A DNA stretch of 64,000 bases. Source: Piliocolobus tephrosceles. Taxonomy: Eukaryota; Chordata; Mammalia; Primates; Cercopithecidae. The stretch is taken from NCBI RefSeq assembly GCF_002776525.5, contig NC_045436.1, forward strand, positions 49,335,313 through 49,399,312, given 5' to 3'. Within the stretch, counting starts at the first letter, position 1. The number at the start of each line of letters is the position of its first letter. A program made the position numbers and the translations under genes. Shown here piece by piece: positions 20,411 to 34,118 of the stretch. The notes under the pieces were generated by a model that saw nothing but the letters and a program-made list of their open reading frames with translations, did not search any database and was not told the origin of the DNA.

Positions 20411-23400
20411 GACTGCTGTGACGTTTACCTCGCCAGCTGGGCGACCCTGGAACAAAAGCCAGTGCCGTTTCCAGTGCCGGGTCTCTGGACACGGCAAGAT
20501 GAGTAGCGTTTGCGACCAGAAAGTTTTGGTGTTTGGGTTCTGTTCTCTGGTTTCCTCCCTGGGAGATGGGTGGAGGGAGGGCTCGGGTGCGCGCGCCTGG
20601 GTTGTGATACACTCGCAGGTGGAAGCAAGCCCAGCCTCCTGACCTTACTGAGAAGAAGACAGCAAACCCAAGCCACAGCTTACTTTTGAAAATAAAAAGA
20701 TAATGCTTGCTTGAATAGAGACATCAGCTGTAGATTTCATAGTGAATCCCAGTTTAGCAAATTAGCAACAGATAGACTTGAAAGATTGACTGCCTGAAAA
20801 CAAAATTTTCTATCAGTTTATGACAATGAGTTAGCCTGTTGATTAGACTTATGCATTAATAAATGCCAGAGCTATGTACAGAATAGGAGTGTATTTTAGC
20901 TTCAGCTGTTACACGTGCATCTCTCACTGGTATGTGTGATGAGTGTAATGAATGTAATGTAAGCCTTAACTCTTAAGCAGAGTTGCAAGTAAATTCTGTG
21001 TACCAAAAAAAAAAAAAAAAAAAAAAAACCCCACATACTCCACAAGTTATATTTCCTTTTAAAATAATTAGTTTAAAAAGTAACCTTGGCCTCTGAAATG
21101 AGAGTATTTTAGCAGTCTGTATATGAGGTAAAATCTCAAAAATAGAGATTGTAAAGAAAACGTTGCTCTTCGTTTTCTTGAATTGACTGCTTTATTATAG
21201 TTGTACTCCAGTGAGGCACAGAACAATTAAATGTAGTTCTCAGATTGGGCGCTCTATTTGGAAAACCCTCAAAAAAAACAATGATCACCCACAGCCAAAT
21301 AATAATAAGGTGATAGGTGATATAAAAATAAAGATGAATAGGATTCTTTACTGTTTTATTGGTATTGTTTACCTTCTAAGGACCAGTATATCCAAAGTAC
21401 TAAATAGCGATTAATTATCTTTCTGCCTTGCTTGGGTTAAGAAGGCAGTCTAATGAGGGCTTTGCCTCTTTTGATTTTTCTTGTCTTACACATTTACAAG
21501 AGTGGGCATGAAAAACAAAAAGCAAACAAAAAGCAGAGTGGGTGAGGGGTAAAATTTTTCCTTGGCTACAGGCTGCTGCAGAAGCGGCTGGGTTCTGTGT
21601 GGGTCCTCACCAACCCTGTTGATAGAGTAGGTGGCGCAGGCCTGGGTTTGAAGCTGCACTACCTAGGTATTAGGTCCGTTCTGAACATTAGTCACATGAT
21701 CCCACCCCAACCACCACCACTTTATTAACATATAAGTTTTTTTCTTCCCCTCAAAAGACTTGGTGAAAACTATTGACTTCACCTGTCAGAGAGCCTCATT
21801 TGAAAATACATCTTTTAATTATTTGTGGTAACAAAAGGGGGCATTGTTTATTTGCTGTATTTGGAACTGAGGCCCTGGTTAAAATTTTAAGGTGAATTTC
21901 AATTGACAAGTTCATTTTCAAGCTGAGCAGGCACATCAAAAAGCATGACAGTGCACAGTTTTCAAAATTTCAAAATGCTGATAGTCTTACTTGACCTAGA
22001 TAAGACCCATATTGTTTTCATGACCTCTTCACTGTATTAGCACCATCGTAACTTTCAGAGTGTGCTTAATTTATATACAGCTTACAGACTGCATAAATCT
22101 ATGTGACCCCTGTTCTGAAGAGCTTATCACATAATTCATAACATGCATTTGATAATAAATGCATTATTACTGAGTATTGGAGACAGCTATAGCCCGTCCA
22201 AAATGTTCCATCCATTCCTGGAATAGATTCAGGAAATGTCAACATATTAGTCCACTGCTAAATCTCCTTATACATGAATCTGGCTTCCCGTTTCTTACCC
22301 TGTTGAAGGTAAATTACTGGCTCTGTATCAATTTTTTTGGCAAGCTCGTGTTACCAGGCTATTTCTACATCTTCCCTATGATAACCTTTTCTTCAGCTTA
22401 TCCTGTTCTGCCCCTAGCATGGGTAACAGGATAGACTGTCTTTCAGAAAGCTTTCCATTACCCAACACATTGTGTCTTAAGTTTGTGGAAAACTTTTTGA
22501 AATTTCATTTTTTCTGTCCTTCACATGTATTTTTTTTCTTTTAATTCTCAAGAAGCATTTTTTTAAGCTCCAATACATATTTAATTCTGTTATGTTCTTC
22601 GGTTGTGGTACATTTTAGTACTGGGCAGCTAGTGGTCAGAAAAGTAGAAGTAGAGTTAGTTAACTATTAATCATAATCTACAAAATGCTCTTCAAGCTGG
22701 GTTCCTTCCCAAGGAAAGCCAAGTTTTCAGGAAGCTAGTATGCTTGATACTTTCTACCCTGTCTCATTAGAATTATAAGGGTAAGCTTTAGAATCTTTTT
22801 CAGGTTTTCTGCCACCTGATAGGAGAAAAGTGGTCAGTCCTGGTACATAGTTTACTGACATCTCTGGAAGAAGAAAGATGAGGAATTTAAACATTAAAAT
22901 AGAATTATATAGAGTTATTTTCTGAATATTGCTGTGAGACTAACAGCCAACTGTTGGTAAAGAGGTTTTCCTGCACATTTGGTTGAGATAGGAATAAGGT
23001 ATTTCTCTCTCTCATGCATGCATGTGCGCATGTGCACACACGCACACGCACTCTCACATGTTCACTCATTCACTTACCCTGGTGAGGGTGCCAGACAAGG
23101 GATCTAGTGTAAGAACCTGTTTTGCATGTTACATAGTAATTCTTGGATACATTTGAAGTACTTGTGTGATTACTGTTCCCTGTTTGTTAAGTAACAGTCC
23201 TGTCTTATACTCTTCAGCTTAAAAGGCGAAATTCTGTTGTCTTTTTCCACATTACCCATCTTGGAGAACTGTGAAACCAATCAATCAGACATCAGACTCT
23301 TATAAAGAGAAACATATTTAAAACTCACTGTCAAGATTTTCATAGTGTGTACCTTTTAAGTCTCCCAAATAGCTTTACATTTTTCACTCTATTATTCAAA

Positions 23401-23813
23401 GGCTGATTATTGAGTTTTCAGATCCCCTGGCTGCTTGCTTTCTTTTTCCTTCCCCCACCTGCTGCCAACCTTTTGGTCTTTTCAGTGATCTTTAACACCT
23501 TTATCAAAGAGTGGGAAGAAGCAATAAGAAGAGAAAAAATTTAATTTTGGTGCTCCTGACTCTCAGAACTAATGAAACAATCGGATACAATACCATTTTG
23601 GATTTAATATGGATTTGCCTTTATTCTTCCTTAGCACAAATAATAAAGACTGAGTTTCTAATTTCATTCATTCATTCAGCAGCATTGGTACATTGTCTGT
23701 AGTGCTTCATGGAAGTTAAAATGCTAAATCACGCTCTTGCATCCAAGACTTTGACAATGTATATTCTCTGTAGATTTTCGGTATTATGCTAGCCACATTC
23801 AAGGGGATAACAA
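20411..23813. other. Intron 1, repeat-poor
   Basis: About 3.4 kb with few recognisable repeats. It holds an A24 run at 21006-21029 and a short GC/CA run at about 23013-23050. No exon recognised. Confidence 0.55.
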
Positions 23814-24118
23814 TTTTTTTTTTTTTTTTTTTTGAGATGGAGTCTTGCTCTGTGGTCAGGCTGGAGTGAAGTGGTACAATCTCGGCTCACTGCAAACTCT
23901 GCCTCCTGTGTTCAGTTGATTCCCCAGCCTCAGCCTCCCCCGAGCAGATGGAACTACAGGCATGTACCAACCACCATGCCCTGCTAGTTTTTTGTATTTT
24001 AGTAGAGACGGTGTTTCACCATGTTGGCCAAGATGGTGTTGATCTCCTGACCTTGTGATCCACCCGCCTCAGCCTCCCAAAGTGCTGGGATTACAGGCGT
24101 GAGCCACCGCACCCGGCC
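23814..24118 (-). repeat. Alu
   Basis: T20 run, GAGATGGAGTCTTGCTCTGT and a 5' end GAGCCACCGCACCCGGCC. Confidence 0.96.
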
Positions 24119-24782
24119 AAATTTTTAAAAATCAATATAGTCATTGGTGCTAATGACAGCAGTTTCAGGCTTCAAGGGTGTTATATCACCTTTCCATGAT
24201 TTTTAAGGAAAACATAATATGCTTTACTTTCCTGTTGTTTCAAACCAATTTGACATTAGTATCTGCAAAATAAGTTAATTTGCAGATGACTGCTCCAAAA
24301 TTACAGGATCCCCCCACAAATTAAATTTTTATTACAAATACGGCCTGCTTTACAGATTCCAAAAATTCACTATTCAGTTTTGTGAGTTGCAAATGTAGCT
24401 TCTGAAAAATCAGCTGTCACCAGTAACTGATTAATTTAGTTTAATTTTTTTGTTATTGTTTAAATCTAAGAAATTTTAAAGAACAAAAGAAATAGGGTTA
24501 GATAAAATTACTCAGAAAATGGAGTTGAGGGCCTGCTATATAGTAAGTACTTAAAAATCATGGGGTTCCATTCAGTGGATCAGAGAAGGAGCACACGTTT
24601 TTAAAAGTCTACTTGGCAGTTCCATCTGTGAAACAGTGGAGGGGTTTTTGAGTTTCTTTCTCCATTTGGGAGAGAAGAACAGCATTCAGCATTCTTTGAG
24701 GGTCACATGCACACATGGATAGGAGCAGGAGATTACTACTATGGCAAGCTGTGCATACTATTCCTGGAGGAATTTAATAAAA
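24119..24782. other. Intron 1, unique sequence
   Basis: A+T-rich; nothing recognised. Confidence 0.5.
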
Positions 24783-25078
24783 AAATCTCAAAAGGTAGCT
24801 GGGCATGGTGGCTCATGCCTGTAATCCCAGCACTATGGGAGACTGAGATGGGTGAATCAGTTGAGGTCAGGAGTTTAAGACCAGCCTGACCAACATGGTG
24901 AAACCCCATCTCTACTAAAATACAAAAATTAGTCGGCGTGGTGGCACACGCCTGTAATCCCAGCTACTTGAGAGGTGAGAGGCTGAGGCAGGAGAATTGC
25001 TTGAACATGGGAGGTGGAGGTTGCAGTGAGCCGAGATTGTGCCATTGCACTCCAGCCTGGGCAACAAGAGTGAAACTC

Positions 25079-25120
<42 letters not shown>

Positions 25121-25426
25121 CGCTGGGCGCAGTGGCTCACGCCTGTAATCCCAGCACTTTGGGAGGCCGAGAGGGTGGATCATGAGGTCAGGAGTTCGAG
25201 GTGAGCCTGACCAACAGGGTGAAACCCCATCTCTACTAAAAGTACAAAAATTAGCTGGGTGTGGTGGCGCATGTCTATAATCCCAGCTACTTGGGAGGCT
25301 GAGGCAGAATTGCTTGAACCAGGGTGGTGGAGTTTGCAGTGAGCTGAGATCGTGCCACTGAACTCCAGCCTGGTGACAGAACGAGATCCCGTCTCAAAAA
25401 AACAAAACAAAACAAATCTCAAAAGG
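24783..25426 (+). repeat. Two tandem Alus with a CA microsatellite between, one shared target-site duplication
   Basis: The first Alu is 24796-25086, its tail has become a CA run (25087-25117), and a second Alu is 25121-25413. The exact 13-mer AAATCTCAAAAGG occurs at 24783-24795 and 25414-25426, bracketing the whole block, so the second Alu landed in the tail of the first. Confidence 0.93.
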
Positions 25427-26402
25427 CTTGTAGTACTTCCTCTGACATAAAGAAAGTGATTCCGCACGAATAATTTAGGCACCTTTTGATTATATTGGAC
25501 TTCCCATTGGTTGGAAATAACCTTTATGCTGAAGTAGAACCTTTTAAAATGCTAATAACTAACATTCATCCCCCTTTCGCAATGGCTTAACAACTGTAGC
25601 AAACTTAAGTGAAATACTTAGTTTTTAACTACGAACTTTCAGAATTTTCCTAACTCCTTTTATCTCCATCCTGTTGAGTAGAATCTGGTTGTGTATCGTT
25701 TCATGTTTATGGACCCTCCACCCCTCAACTGTTAACAGCGTTTACTTCCATGGGTAACGGAGGTTATTAGGTTACATTGCTGTGTATCTCTTCTTCCCTT
25801 TCCCAACATCTTTCTCCACCTCCAGAGTACCTCTGGACAGGGGCTTCTATCCCTTCAAAGGAAAAGGCCGAAGTGCTCTAAGTCTGTTTGTGTAGATTCA
25901 ACCTGGGTTGCAACTGTGACTCAAAAGGATTGCACAGCTCTGAAAGACATGCTCTGCTTGTGCCCTTTATTCTCACTCTGGTTGGTTATTTTTCTTTCTT
26001 TGTTTGTTAGATGCTGAAAGTAGCTCAGTGATTGAGAGTGAATCTAAAAGGCTGGGTACCCAGTAAAGGGCTTGAACTAGTGGTAAGGTAGGAGAGGCAA
26101 AAAGGGATGAGCATTTTGGAGGCATCACCTAGAGTGGATATCAGGGTACAGAGACATGTGAGAGCATGTGTGGATAAACAGACTATATGTTGGTGCTTTG
26201 GGAGTTTACAGAAGCAAAGCATGCTTTTAGTAACCTATTCTGAACTTGGAGAACTTACTGAAACTCAAATATATATTTTTAAGAGCTAATGGCTCTATTG
26301 TTTGTACCTGGAAAACAAATCATGTTCCTGAAATATTTCCGTGCTCTCTTAAATTATTACTACTGCTATGTGAATGGATTTACTATAGGATTCCTTTAAT
26401 TC
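25427..26402. other. Intron 1, unique sequence
   Basis: No exon, RNA gene or named repeat recognised. Confidence 0.5.
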
Positions 26403-26699
26403 TTTTTTTTTTTTTTGGTTTTGCTTTTTTTCCGGAGACAGGGTCTCACTGTGTCACCCAGGCTGTAGTGCAGTGGCACGATCTACCTCCCATGTTCAGG
26501 CAATTCCCCTGCCGCAGCCTCCCGAGTAGCTGGGACTACAGGTGCTCACCACCACTCCCAGCAAATTTTTTGTATTTTTGGTAGAGATGGGTTTTTGCTG
26601 TGTTTCCCAGGCTGGTCTCGAACTCCTGAGCTCAGGCAATCTGCCTGTCTCGGCCTTCCAGAGTGTTGGGATTACAGGCGTGAGCCACTGAGCCTGGCC
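26403..26699 (-). repeat. Alu
   Basis: Reverse Alu with a TTTTGG-interrupted T-tail and a small internal deletion; 5' end GAGCCACTGAGCCTGGCC. Confidence 0.94.
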
Positions 26700-26724
26700 T
26701 TAATTCATTGATTATTAACTGGTA

Positions 26725-26925
26725 GAGGTTTGGGCCTACCCCAGGAATATTTGGCAATGCAGGGAGACATTTTTGGTTGTCACAGCTGGAGGGCTGCTGC
26801 AGGTGTCTAGAAGGTAGGGGTAGAGGTGGGTAGAAGGAAGGGATTCTACTAATATCCTACAAGAGATTACAGCCATAACAGAGAGTTACCTGATCCAAAA
26901 TATTGCTGCTGATGAGGGGCCCTGC
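26725..26925 (+). repeat. MER5A (hAT-Charlie, non-autonomous DNA transposon)
   Basis: AATATTTGGCAATGC, AGACATTTTTGGTTGTCACA and CTACTAATATCCTACAA follow the MER5A consensus in order. Terminal repeats are decayed. Confidence 0.8.
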
Positions 26926-27197
26926 TTTAAACCAAGAGCTCTCCTGGAGTTTTGAAAATATGAAAGAAGATGGGTTTACACATGTGGCATTACTCTCAGC
27001 TTTTTGAAAACACTCATTACTTGAAGAGTGGAGAGAGGCAGAGGTGCAGCGATGAGGTGAAAGATGCCTGGGAAGAAGTTAGAAGACTGCTGTGTTGCAT
27101 GGCAGCGCCATCCTAGCTGGCCATGTGGTATGATGTTCTGACTGTTTACTTCATGATTGTTATCTCTTCTTGCCTGTCAGAAAGGTGAACGGTTGTC

Positions 27198-27482
27198 TTT
27201 TTGAGACGGAGTCTTGCTCTGTCACCGAGGCTAGAATGCAGTGGCGTGATCTCAGCTCACTGCAACCTCCACCTCCCGGGTTGAAGCGATTCTCCTGCCT
27301 CAGCCTCCCGAGTAGCTGGGATTATAGGTATGCGCTATCACACCTGGCTAATTTTTGTATTTTTAGTAGAGATGAGGTTTCGCCATGTTGGTCAGGCTGG
27401 TTTTGAACTCCTGACCTCATGATCTGCCTGCCTTGGCCTTCCAAAGTGCTGGGATTACAGGTGTGAGCCACCACGCCTGGCC
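27198..27482 (-). repeat. Alu
   Basis: Reverse Alu with an unusually short T-tail (5 T), GAGACGGAGTCTTGCTCTGT and 5' end CACGCCTGGCC; a GGTTGTC/CAGTTGTC-like flank on both sides. Confidence 0.94.
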
Positions 27483-27654
27483 AGTTGTCATTCTTTTTAC
27501 CTCACAGAGTCATTGATCAAACGAGTTAGTATATGTAAAAGTCCTGAATACCTTATGGTGCTGCACAAATGCTAGGCATGTTTTAATGAATTCCTTTCAT
27601 TTCACTTAGTTGTTGCCTTCTGCCCAAATGCAGACTTCACGTTGAGTGATTTGA

Positions 27655-27785
27655 GGCTGATTTCACTCGTGCACAAGCCAACGTCTCCTGAACGTGTGCT
27701 GAACAACTGCTGCACATTGGCCACTGTTTTAGCCACTGGAGATGCAGTGGTGAACAGGATGTCCATGTTCTCAGTGGGACTGCAG
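27655..27785 (+). repeat. Old interspersed repeat fragment (same type as 1255-2965)
   Basis: GCCACTGGAGATGCAGTGG and GTGAACAGGATGTCC fit the 5' part of that repeat type. Family not named. Confidence 0.45.
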
Positions 27786-28639
27786 CAGGACATAGTTTCA
27801 CATTTCAAATTAGTTTTATGAAATGGTATTTGTTGTCTTATTAGACATGTAAATGGAAACACTTAAAAAAACTTGAACATTTAGGAAAATCCTAAGGGCG
27901 TTAGATGGCTTTGTATCTTCTTGCAAGCATTGCTTTCTGTGACAAAATTCATTTCAAATAAAACTGTGCAGAGGAGAGGATTAGTTGGTGTGGTGGGGAA
28001 TAAGATTAAAGTGTGGTATAGTTATTAAAAATGAGGCAGATTGTCTTTCTTTCCCCCCTTGTCTTTGGGACTAGGTGACACTTGTAGCACCAGGATCATG
28101 GCTTGACGTTGAGCTTTTAGAGGAAACTAGACAAAGAGGAGAACATTTAGAAAGAAGCATGCAGGAAGGTGCAAAGTCTTGAAACAATGTCACAGGAAGA
28201 ACAGTTGGAAGACCTGGAGGTGTTTAGTCTGATTTAGGGGGTGATAGGATTGCTTTCTTAAAATATTTGAAGGACTGTCACTTGAAGGGATTAGATGTGC
28301 TCTGTATGGCCTCAAGGGGATAAATTTAAGATCTTTGGTTGACAGTTATTAGGATCCAGGTTGTAGTTTAATAGATAGATTTAAAAAGACAATCTTATGA
28401 AAATTTAAGCTGTTCAAAGACGAAATAGGCTGCTTTGCTGAGTAGAACTGTCCCAGCAAAAGTTGTTCATTTGGCTGGAACATTGGAGAGGGACTGGGAC
28501 TTTGTCTATTCATTATTATATTTCCATGACTTGAAAGGACCTACCTGTACATAGGAGGAACTGTAAATTTAATTTGTTGAATAAATTACTAAATAAAAGT
28601 AAATAGGTTAAGAAGTGACTTAATTCCTCCCCTCAATGT
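27786..28639. other. Intron 1, unique sequence
   Basis: Nothing recognised. Confidence 0.5.
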
Positions 28640-29060
28640 TATTTCCTTTCTCAGAAGTAACTACAGTCTGGAATCTTTCTCCAGACCCTCTTCTGTTCAC
28701 TTACATATATATTATATATTGTACATATTGTACGTAATCACATATTCATTTTTTCCTACATAAATGGAATCATATTATGTATACTTGTCTGAAATACAGT
28801 TTTTTCTCTTTCATATATTTTAGAGAGCCATCCAAGTTGGTACATATAGATCCTCAACTCATTCTTTTTAACTGCTATATAGCATTCCATATTATGACCA
28901 TTTCATAATTTATTGAATGATTCTCTATTGATAGATACTTTAGTGGTTTCTTATTTTTTGCCAAATAAATGTTTCTGTAATGAACATCCTTATCCATATA
29001 TCCTTATACATATGTGAGCATTCTGTGGCACAGATTTAGGGTTCTTTCTATAGATATAAT
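28640..29060. repeat. Ancient LINE-like fragment, family unresolved
   Basis: Phrases ATAAATGGAATCATATTATG, TATAGCATTCCATATTATG and TGTAATGAACATCC resemble widely dispersed old LINE sequence seen antisense. Too diverged to name. Confidence 0.5.
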
Positions 29061-30597
29061 ATGTGTAAAGAGAAAAATGTTGGCGGAAAAATCTCTTAAT
29101 CTAATACGGTTTAATATAGCACCTGAATCTTATTACAGCCCATTTTAGGGCAAATGATAATTATATCTCCTTAACAATATGGCTTAAAACAGTATCAACT
29201 CTAGTAACTGGTGTTGGTCTTTGCACAGAACACTACTAGTTTTTAAAGGCTGTGTATTTGGCAAATAACACATCTTATAGGAGTGACATTCCTTTTTCTC
29301 AGCTGGCCCTTAAAGAGGTTTTACTGAAGGAGGAACCTGCTCAACCAGGTCCTGCTCATTCTGTGAAAGTGGGAAATTCACTTCCTTGAACAAGTTTGTG
29401 GTTCTTTTTACCTTTCCTGAGCTTTGTGTTTCATAAGCGTGATTATATGGCTTTATTTGCAAAATGTATTTCAGTGGGTGATACAGTACCTGGGGTGTTC
29501 ATGGGTGCAGATTGGAGTGGTCATAAAAATCTCAGGTCTGTGAGTTGCCACTTCCTACAGATTAAATTACCCTGACTAATCCAGTCATCTGTGTAACACG
29601 GTAATAACAACCTGCTGACCTGGCCAACTGTAGAAAATGCATCAAAATGACTTGCTTCGACAGGCACCTTATAGCATTTGTTTAGACAGTGAGAAGTCCT
29701 ATCAGTTTTCATTATAAACAGGTGCTGCAGTGGTCTGACGACTGCCCTTCATCAGAGTTCTTAGTTGTTTTGCTTTCCCTTTGGCATAGCAGCTCCCCTA
29801 CACTGAGATAATAATAATTATCATCTATATTTTTACAATAGCCGGAGCAACCTGGCTCCAGAATCTGTGCTCTTGGTTACTACATTTTTCTGCCTTCACC
29901 TGACTGCAGTGTTTCTTCTTGGAAAGGTTGTCTGAGCAACTGCATTTTCTAAATAGCCGTGTTTTCCCAAAGAGCAGTTCTCATCTATTTGACTTTCCTT
30001 TATCGGTCTGAACAGGAGCCACAGTTCAGGGACATGGTAGTGCTGGTTCTTGCCAGGCCCTGCTGTTTTATGATGAGGTCCCCAACTTTGCTGTCTCCTG
30101 GCCTCACATACCTCTGGCCTTGAGTGTTTCTCCTCTCCCCATCTCCTTTCCCACCACGTCATGTTCTACCTTTGTGACAGTGACAATAGGACCTGGAACC
30201 TTGTACAAGGTGCATGTGGCAATGATTTGACCCAGAGAGATAAACCAAGGGTGGGAATGTACGTGATCCGGGGCCTAAACTTTATATGTCATTCTCTACC
30301 AAATGATTCCAATAAACTAAGTATTATGCTTCAATTTAAAATCTAGATTTGGTTTAGGCATTTTTTTGCCATTTAGCTGGGCCCATAGCATCTTATTGCT
30401 TCCTTCTTTATTCTGAACCTTTGGCTAGCTAAGTTAATGCAGCTATGTGCTCACTGTAAGCTTTAGGGAAGGGGGCTTCCTCATTCCCAAGATAGCTAGG
30501 TGCCTTCTGTTTCAGTGGCTTAAACAGCAAAAGTTGATTATGTACATACAATAAAAAACTTCTCTCTTAATCTTGCACATAGGCCATCCAATATGAT
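29061..30597. other. Intron 1, unique sequence
   Basis: No exon or named repeat recognised; short frames carry no domain. Confidence 0.5.
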
Positions 30598-30932
30598 AAA
30601 TTAAGAGATTCTATTTTTATTTCTTTTTTTTTTTGAGATGGAGTCTCACCCTGTTACCCAGGCTGGAGTGCAGTGGCGCGATCTTCGCTCACTACAACCT
30701 TTGCCTCCTGGGTTCAAGCAATTCTCCTGCCTCAGCCTTCTGAGTAGCTGGGACTACAGGTGCATGCCACCATGCCCGGCTAATTTTTTTGTATTTTTAG
30801 TAGAGACGGGGTTTCACCATACTGGCCAGGCTGGTCTCGAACTCCTGACCTCGTGATCCACTCGCCTTGGCCTCCCAAAGTGCTGGGATTATAGGCATGA
30901 GCCACCGTGCCCGGCCCCAAATAAAGAGATTC
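30598..30932 (-). repeat. Alu with near-exact target-site duplication
   Basis: Reverse Alu (about 30613-30916). AAATTAAGAGATTCT on the left matches AAATAAAGAGATTCT on the right with one difference. Confidence 0.95.
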
Positions 30933-31419
30933 TTAAAGGTGCTGCTCTGGTCATGCAATAAAATTTCAACCTGTAACTTTTCCTTAATTATTTAGTTTAG
31001 CTACTCTACTGTCCCTCTGAGGAGTGCCATCTTATTTTTTGTGTGTTTGCCTCTAATATTTCATGGTTCTATTTCTTTTATTTCTAGCACTAGAATGTTT
31101 TCTTTCAAGGATGACTTTCACCTATATGCAAGGTAGACAACTGTCGTGCATTTTGCATGAAGTACAACACTTCTCTTTTCATTGATTATAGATAAATGGT
31201 TATCTAAAAGTTTTGAATGTTAGTTATTTCATAGCTATCTGACTATATCAACTATTAGATAAAAACTCTTTTCCAAAGACTATTGAGATTACAGCTGTTG
31301 CAATAAAAATCTAATTTCTAATTCCTTTGGAAAACATTTTATTTTTATTTGAAAGAGTCCAGAGATGATTTATAATAGGTAATAAATGACTAAAATCAAA
31401 TCTTAACCTTATTATGGAT

Positions 31420-31553
31420 TTTGTTGTTGTTGTTAAGAGATAGGGTCTCACTTTGTTGCCCAGGCTGGTCTCGAACCCCTGCTTTAAACTGTCCTTCTGC
31501 CTTAGACGCCCGAAGTGCTGGGATGATAGGCATGAGCCACTATGCCCCGCTGG
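31420..31553 (-). repeat. Old Alu monomer fragment
   Basis: GTT-rich tail then TAGGGTCTCACTTTGTTGCC and CTGGGATGATAGGCATGAGC; the centre is deleted. Confidence 0.75.
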
Positions 31554-31639
31554 ATTTTTGTTCTTAATATAACTCAAAAAGTGAGTGTTTCAGACCGTTT
31601 CTTTAAAGAAAAATGTGGCAGTTTCAAGGCTATTCCAGC

Positions 31640-31896
31640 TTGGGCAACAGAGTAATACTCTGACTCTCGCTGCAGCCTCCAACTCCTGAGCTCAAGGGAT
31701 TCTCCTGCTTCAGCCTCCTGAGTAGCTGGGACTACAGGTGTGTGCCACCATGCCTGGCTAATTTTTAAAATTTTTTGTAGAGATGGTTTCTTACTATGTT
31801 GCCCAGGCTGGTCTCAAACACCTGACCTCAAGTGATCCTCCTGCCTTGGCCTCTCAAAAGTCTTGGAATTACAGGCATGGGCCACAGTGCCTGGCC
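31640..31896 (-). repeat. Alu fragment with an inverted junction
   Basis: 31640-31672 reads as the forward 3' end of an Alu (CCAGCTTGGGCAACAGAGTA) and 31673-31896 as a reverse Alu body, meeting head-on at about 31672. Confidence 0.8.
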
Positions 31897-33791
31897 TAAA
31901 GGCTAATTTTGACAGAATAGCCAGATAGCCATATGAATTTATAAATAGGAGTATCTTGTTAACATATATGCAAAGAAATTTGACATATGTCAGAATTCAA
32001 CAAATTTTGTGGATACCAAGTCAAAGAAGATAGGAAATTTTCATTGTTTAGTCTTGAATTTGGGCTTCAGGATGCCTTAGTGATAATACTGCCAGAGTCC
32101 CCAACTGGGGCAGACCATAACGTTCCCTTCCTGTGCTGCCATCTTCTGTTCCTGGCTCCTTTTGTCCCCAGTTCTAATCCACCGTGGGATTTCAGTCCAT
32201 CCTTTCCCCTCTCTCACTGGGGACAGTGTGTGGCGACAGCAGTGGACTCCTTGGCCAAGCATGCAGGTGGCATTTGTCTTTAATCACTGAACGTATTTCC
32301 TCACGGTGGTGTGTGCAGATCAGCACCCCATGGGTTGTAACATCCTCTTACTATTCCCATCCTGCAGTAGCCCTCTGCCCGGAGATTCTCTGATGTTTGG
32401 TAAACAGAGGTGGTTTATATAAAGAAGCAGCTCTCTCCGTTTAGAAGTTGTTATGGCTAAATGGTTGAAAATGTATTTTGCAGTTTAACTAGGAATTCTT
32501 AAATGGTTTGCAGCTGCTATTGGATTTTTCACGTTCATTTTCTTCAATGAAGCATGGAGACAATGATTTTAGATTTGGATTTCATGCTGCTTAATTCTTA
32601 GAACCTATTGAAGGAATGTTTGAAAAAGTTGTTAGTGAAAACTGTAAATAACCACACTCAAAAATACTTCTGGCAAGTTGTATTTGTTAGAGTGGAGTAT
32701 GTCTGGAGCCCACAGTGAACTAGGAACATGGAATGGTGACTTGGAGGGTGACAAGATGTGACAATCAGGGATGTCTGGCATTCAGGCTGTTGAAATTTAA
32801 ATGGGCTATTGCTTTTTTAGTGTTTGCTCCTGTTCTTAGATTTAAAGGATTTATATGAATCATTCAGGGGCTTTTTATTAACTTTCAGTTTGTGGTTGAG
32901 ATTGGAATTGGAAGGCTCAGAAAGATGTAACAGTAGTTTCAAGTAAAGGAGCTTAATGATAGCGTGTGCCTGTGAGAATCATGCCTTCGTCCCCTCCACA
33001 GAGGCTCAGGTTGTTTGTGTTACTGGTTTGGTAGGGTTTGTGTTTATCTGTGGTCTGGAATGTCAAAGGATTGCAAACTAGAGAACTTTGCTTTCCTCTT
33101 TATTCTGAAGTAATGGTGTAGGAGTTTCTGGTATTGACTTCTGGGGGTGGAGACCACCATATATGGAAGAAGAAAGGAGGCTTGGCTGGCTTTGATACTC
33201 TCATCCACTTTTTCTAATGCCATTTTCATTACTCTATTAACAAAGATAGTGCATACTTTGAATATTTATGTCTATCTTTTCCTTCAAAGTGTAATGCACA
33301 CTTGTTTTCTTCAACTTTTTGTAATGTATGTGTTTACGATACACTAAAGAGCAATGAATTTGAGGAGCGAGATAATTAGCTTTGACAGACTTACAGAAAT
33401 GAGACTGTAAGGAAGAAGCAGGAGGATTGCTTAGGAAAACATTTGATTACTGGGCTTGAGAAAAATTATCTAGAAGGACAATTTTCAATGTTAAAACCCA
33501 CAGCCATATGGGTAGCACAGGTTGTAGGAAGAAGTGACTACTTTGTGACTTTTTGAAAAAATTTAAACTTTGTTTATAGTTTAAAAAATCTCCTTTAAAA
33601 TTTTCAAAATAGAATTTTTAAATGGAGAAATTCAAAACACTAAACAATAAAATGGGAGGAAGAAAAAGCAACCCAGCCACTGGTGCTAAATTTCCTAAGG
33701 TTGTTCACATAGCCCTTTAACTTCAACTGCTTTCTTAGCATCATTGTTTATCATTTTTTGAAGAACGTTTGTTTAATAGCTAGCTTACCTT
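31897..33791. other. Intron 1, unique sequence
   Basis: No exon supported. A 98-codon frame at 31987-32283 lacks splice sites and domains. Confidence 0.5.
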
Positions 33792-34118
33792 AAGAAATAG
33801 TTTTCCTGGCTGGGCGCGGTGGCTCACGTCTGTAATCCCAGCACTTTGGGAGGCCGAGTCGGGCGGATCACGAGGTCAGGAGATCGAGACCATCCTGGCT
33901 AACACGGTGAAACCCCGTCTCTACTAAAAATACAAAAAATTAGTCGGGCATGTGGTGGGTGCCCGTAGGCCCAGCTGCTCGGGAGGCTGAGGCGGGAGAT
34001 GGCATGAACTCAGGAGGCGGAGCTTGCAGTGAGCTGAGATTGCGCCACTGCACTCCAGCCTGGGCAACAGAGCGAGACTCCATCTCAAAAAAAAAAAAAA
34101 AAAAGAAATAGTTTTCCT
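33792..34118 (+). repeat. AluY-type with exact 16-bp target-site duplication
   Basis: AAGAAATAGTTTTCCT at 33792-33807 and 34103-34118 flanks an Alu with the Y-lineage phrase GGAGATCGAGACCATCCTGG. Low divergence indicates a fairly recent insertion. Confidence 0.96.
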
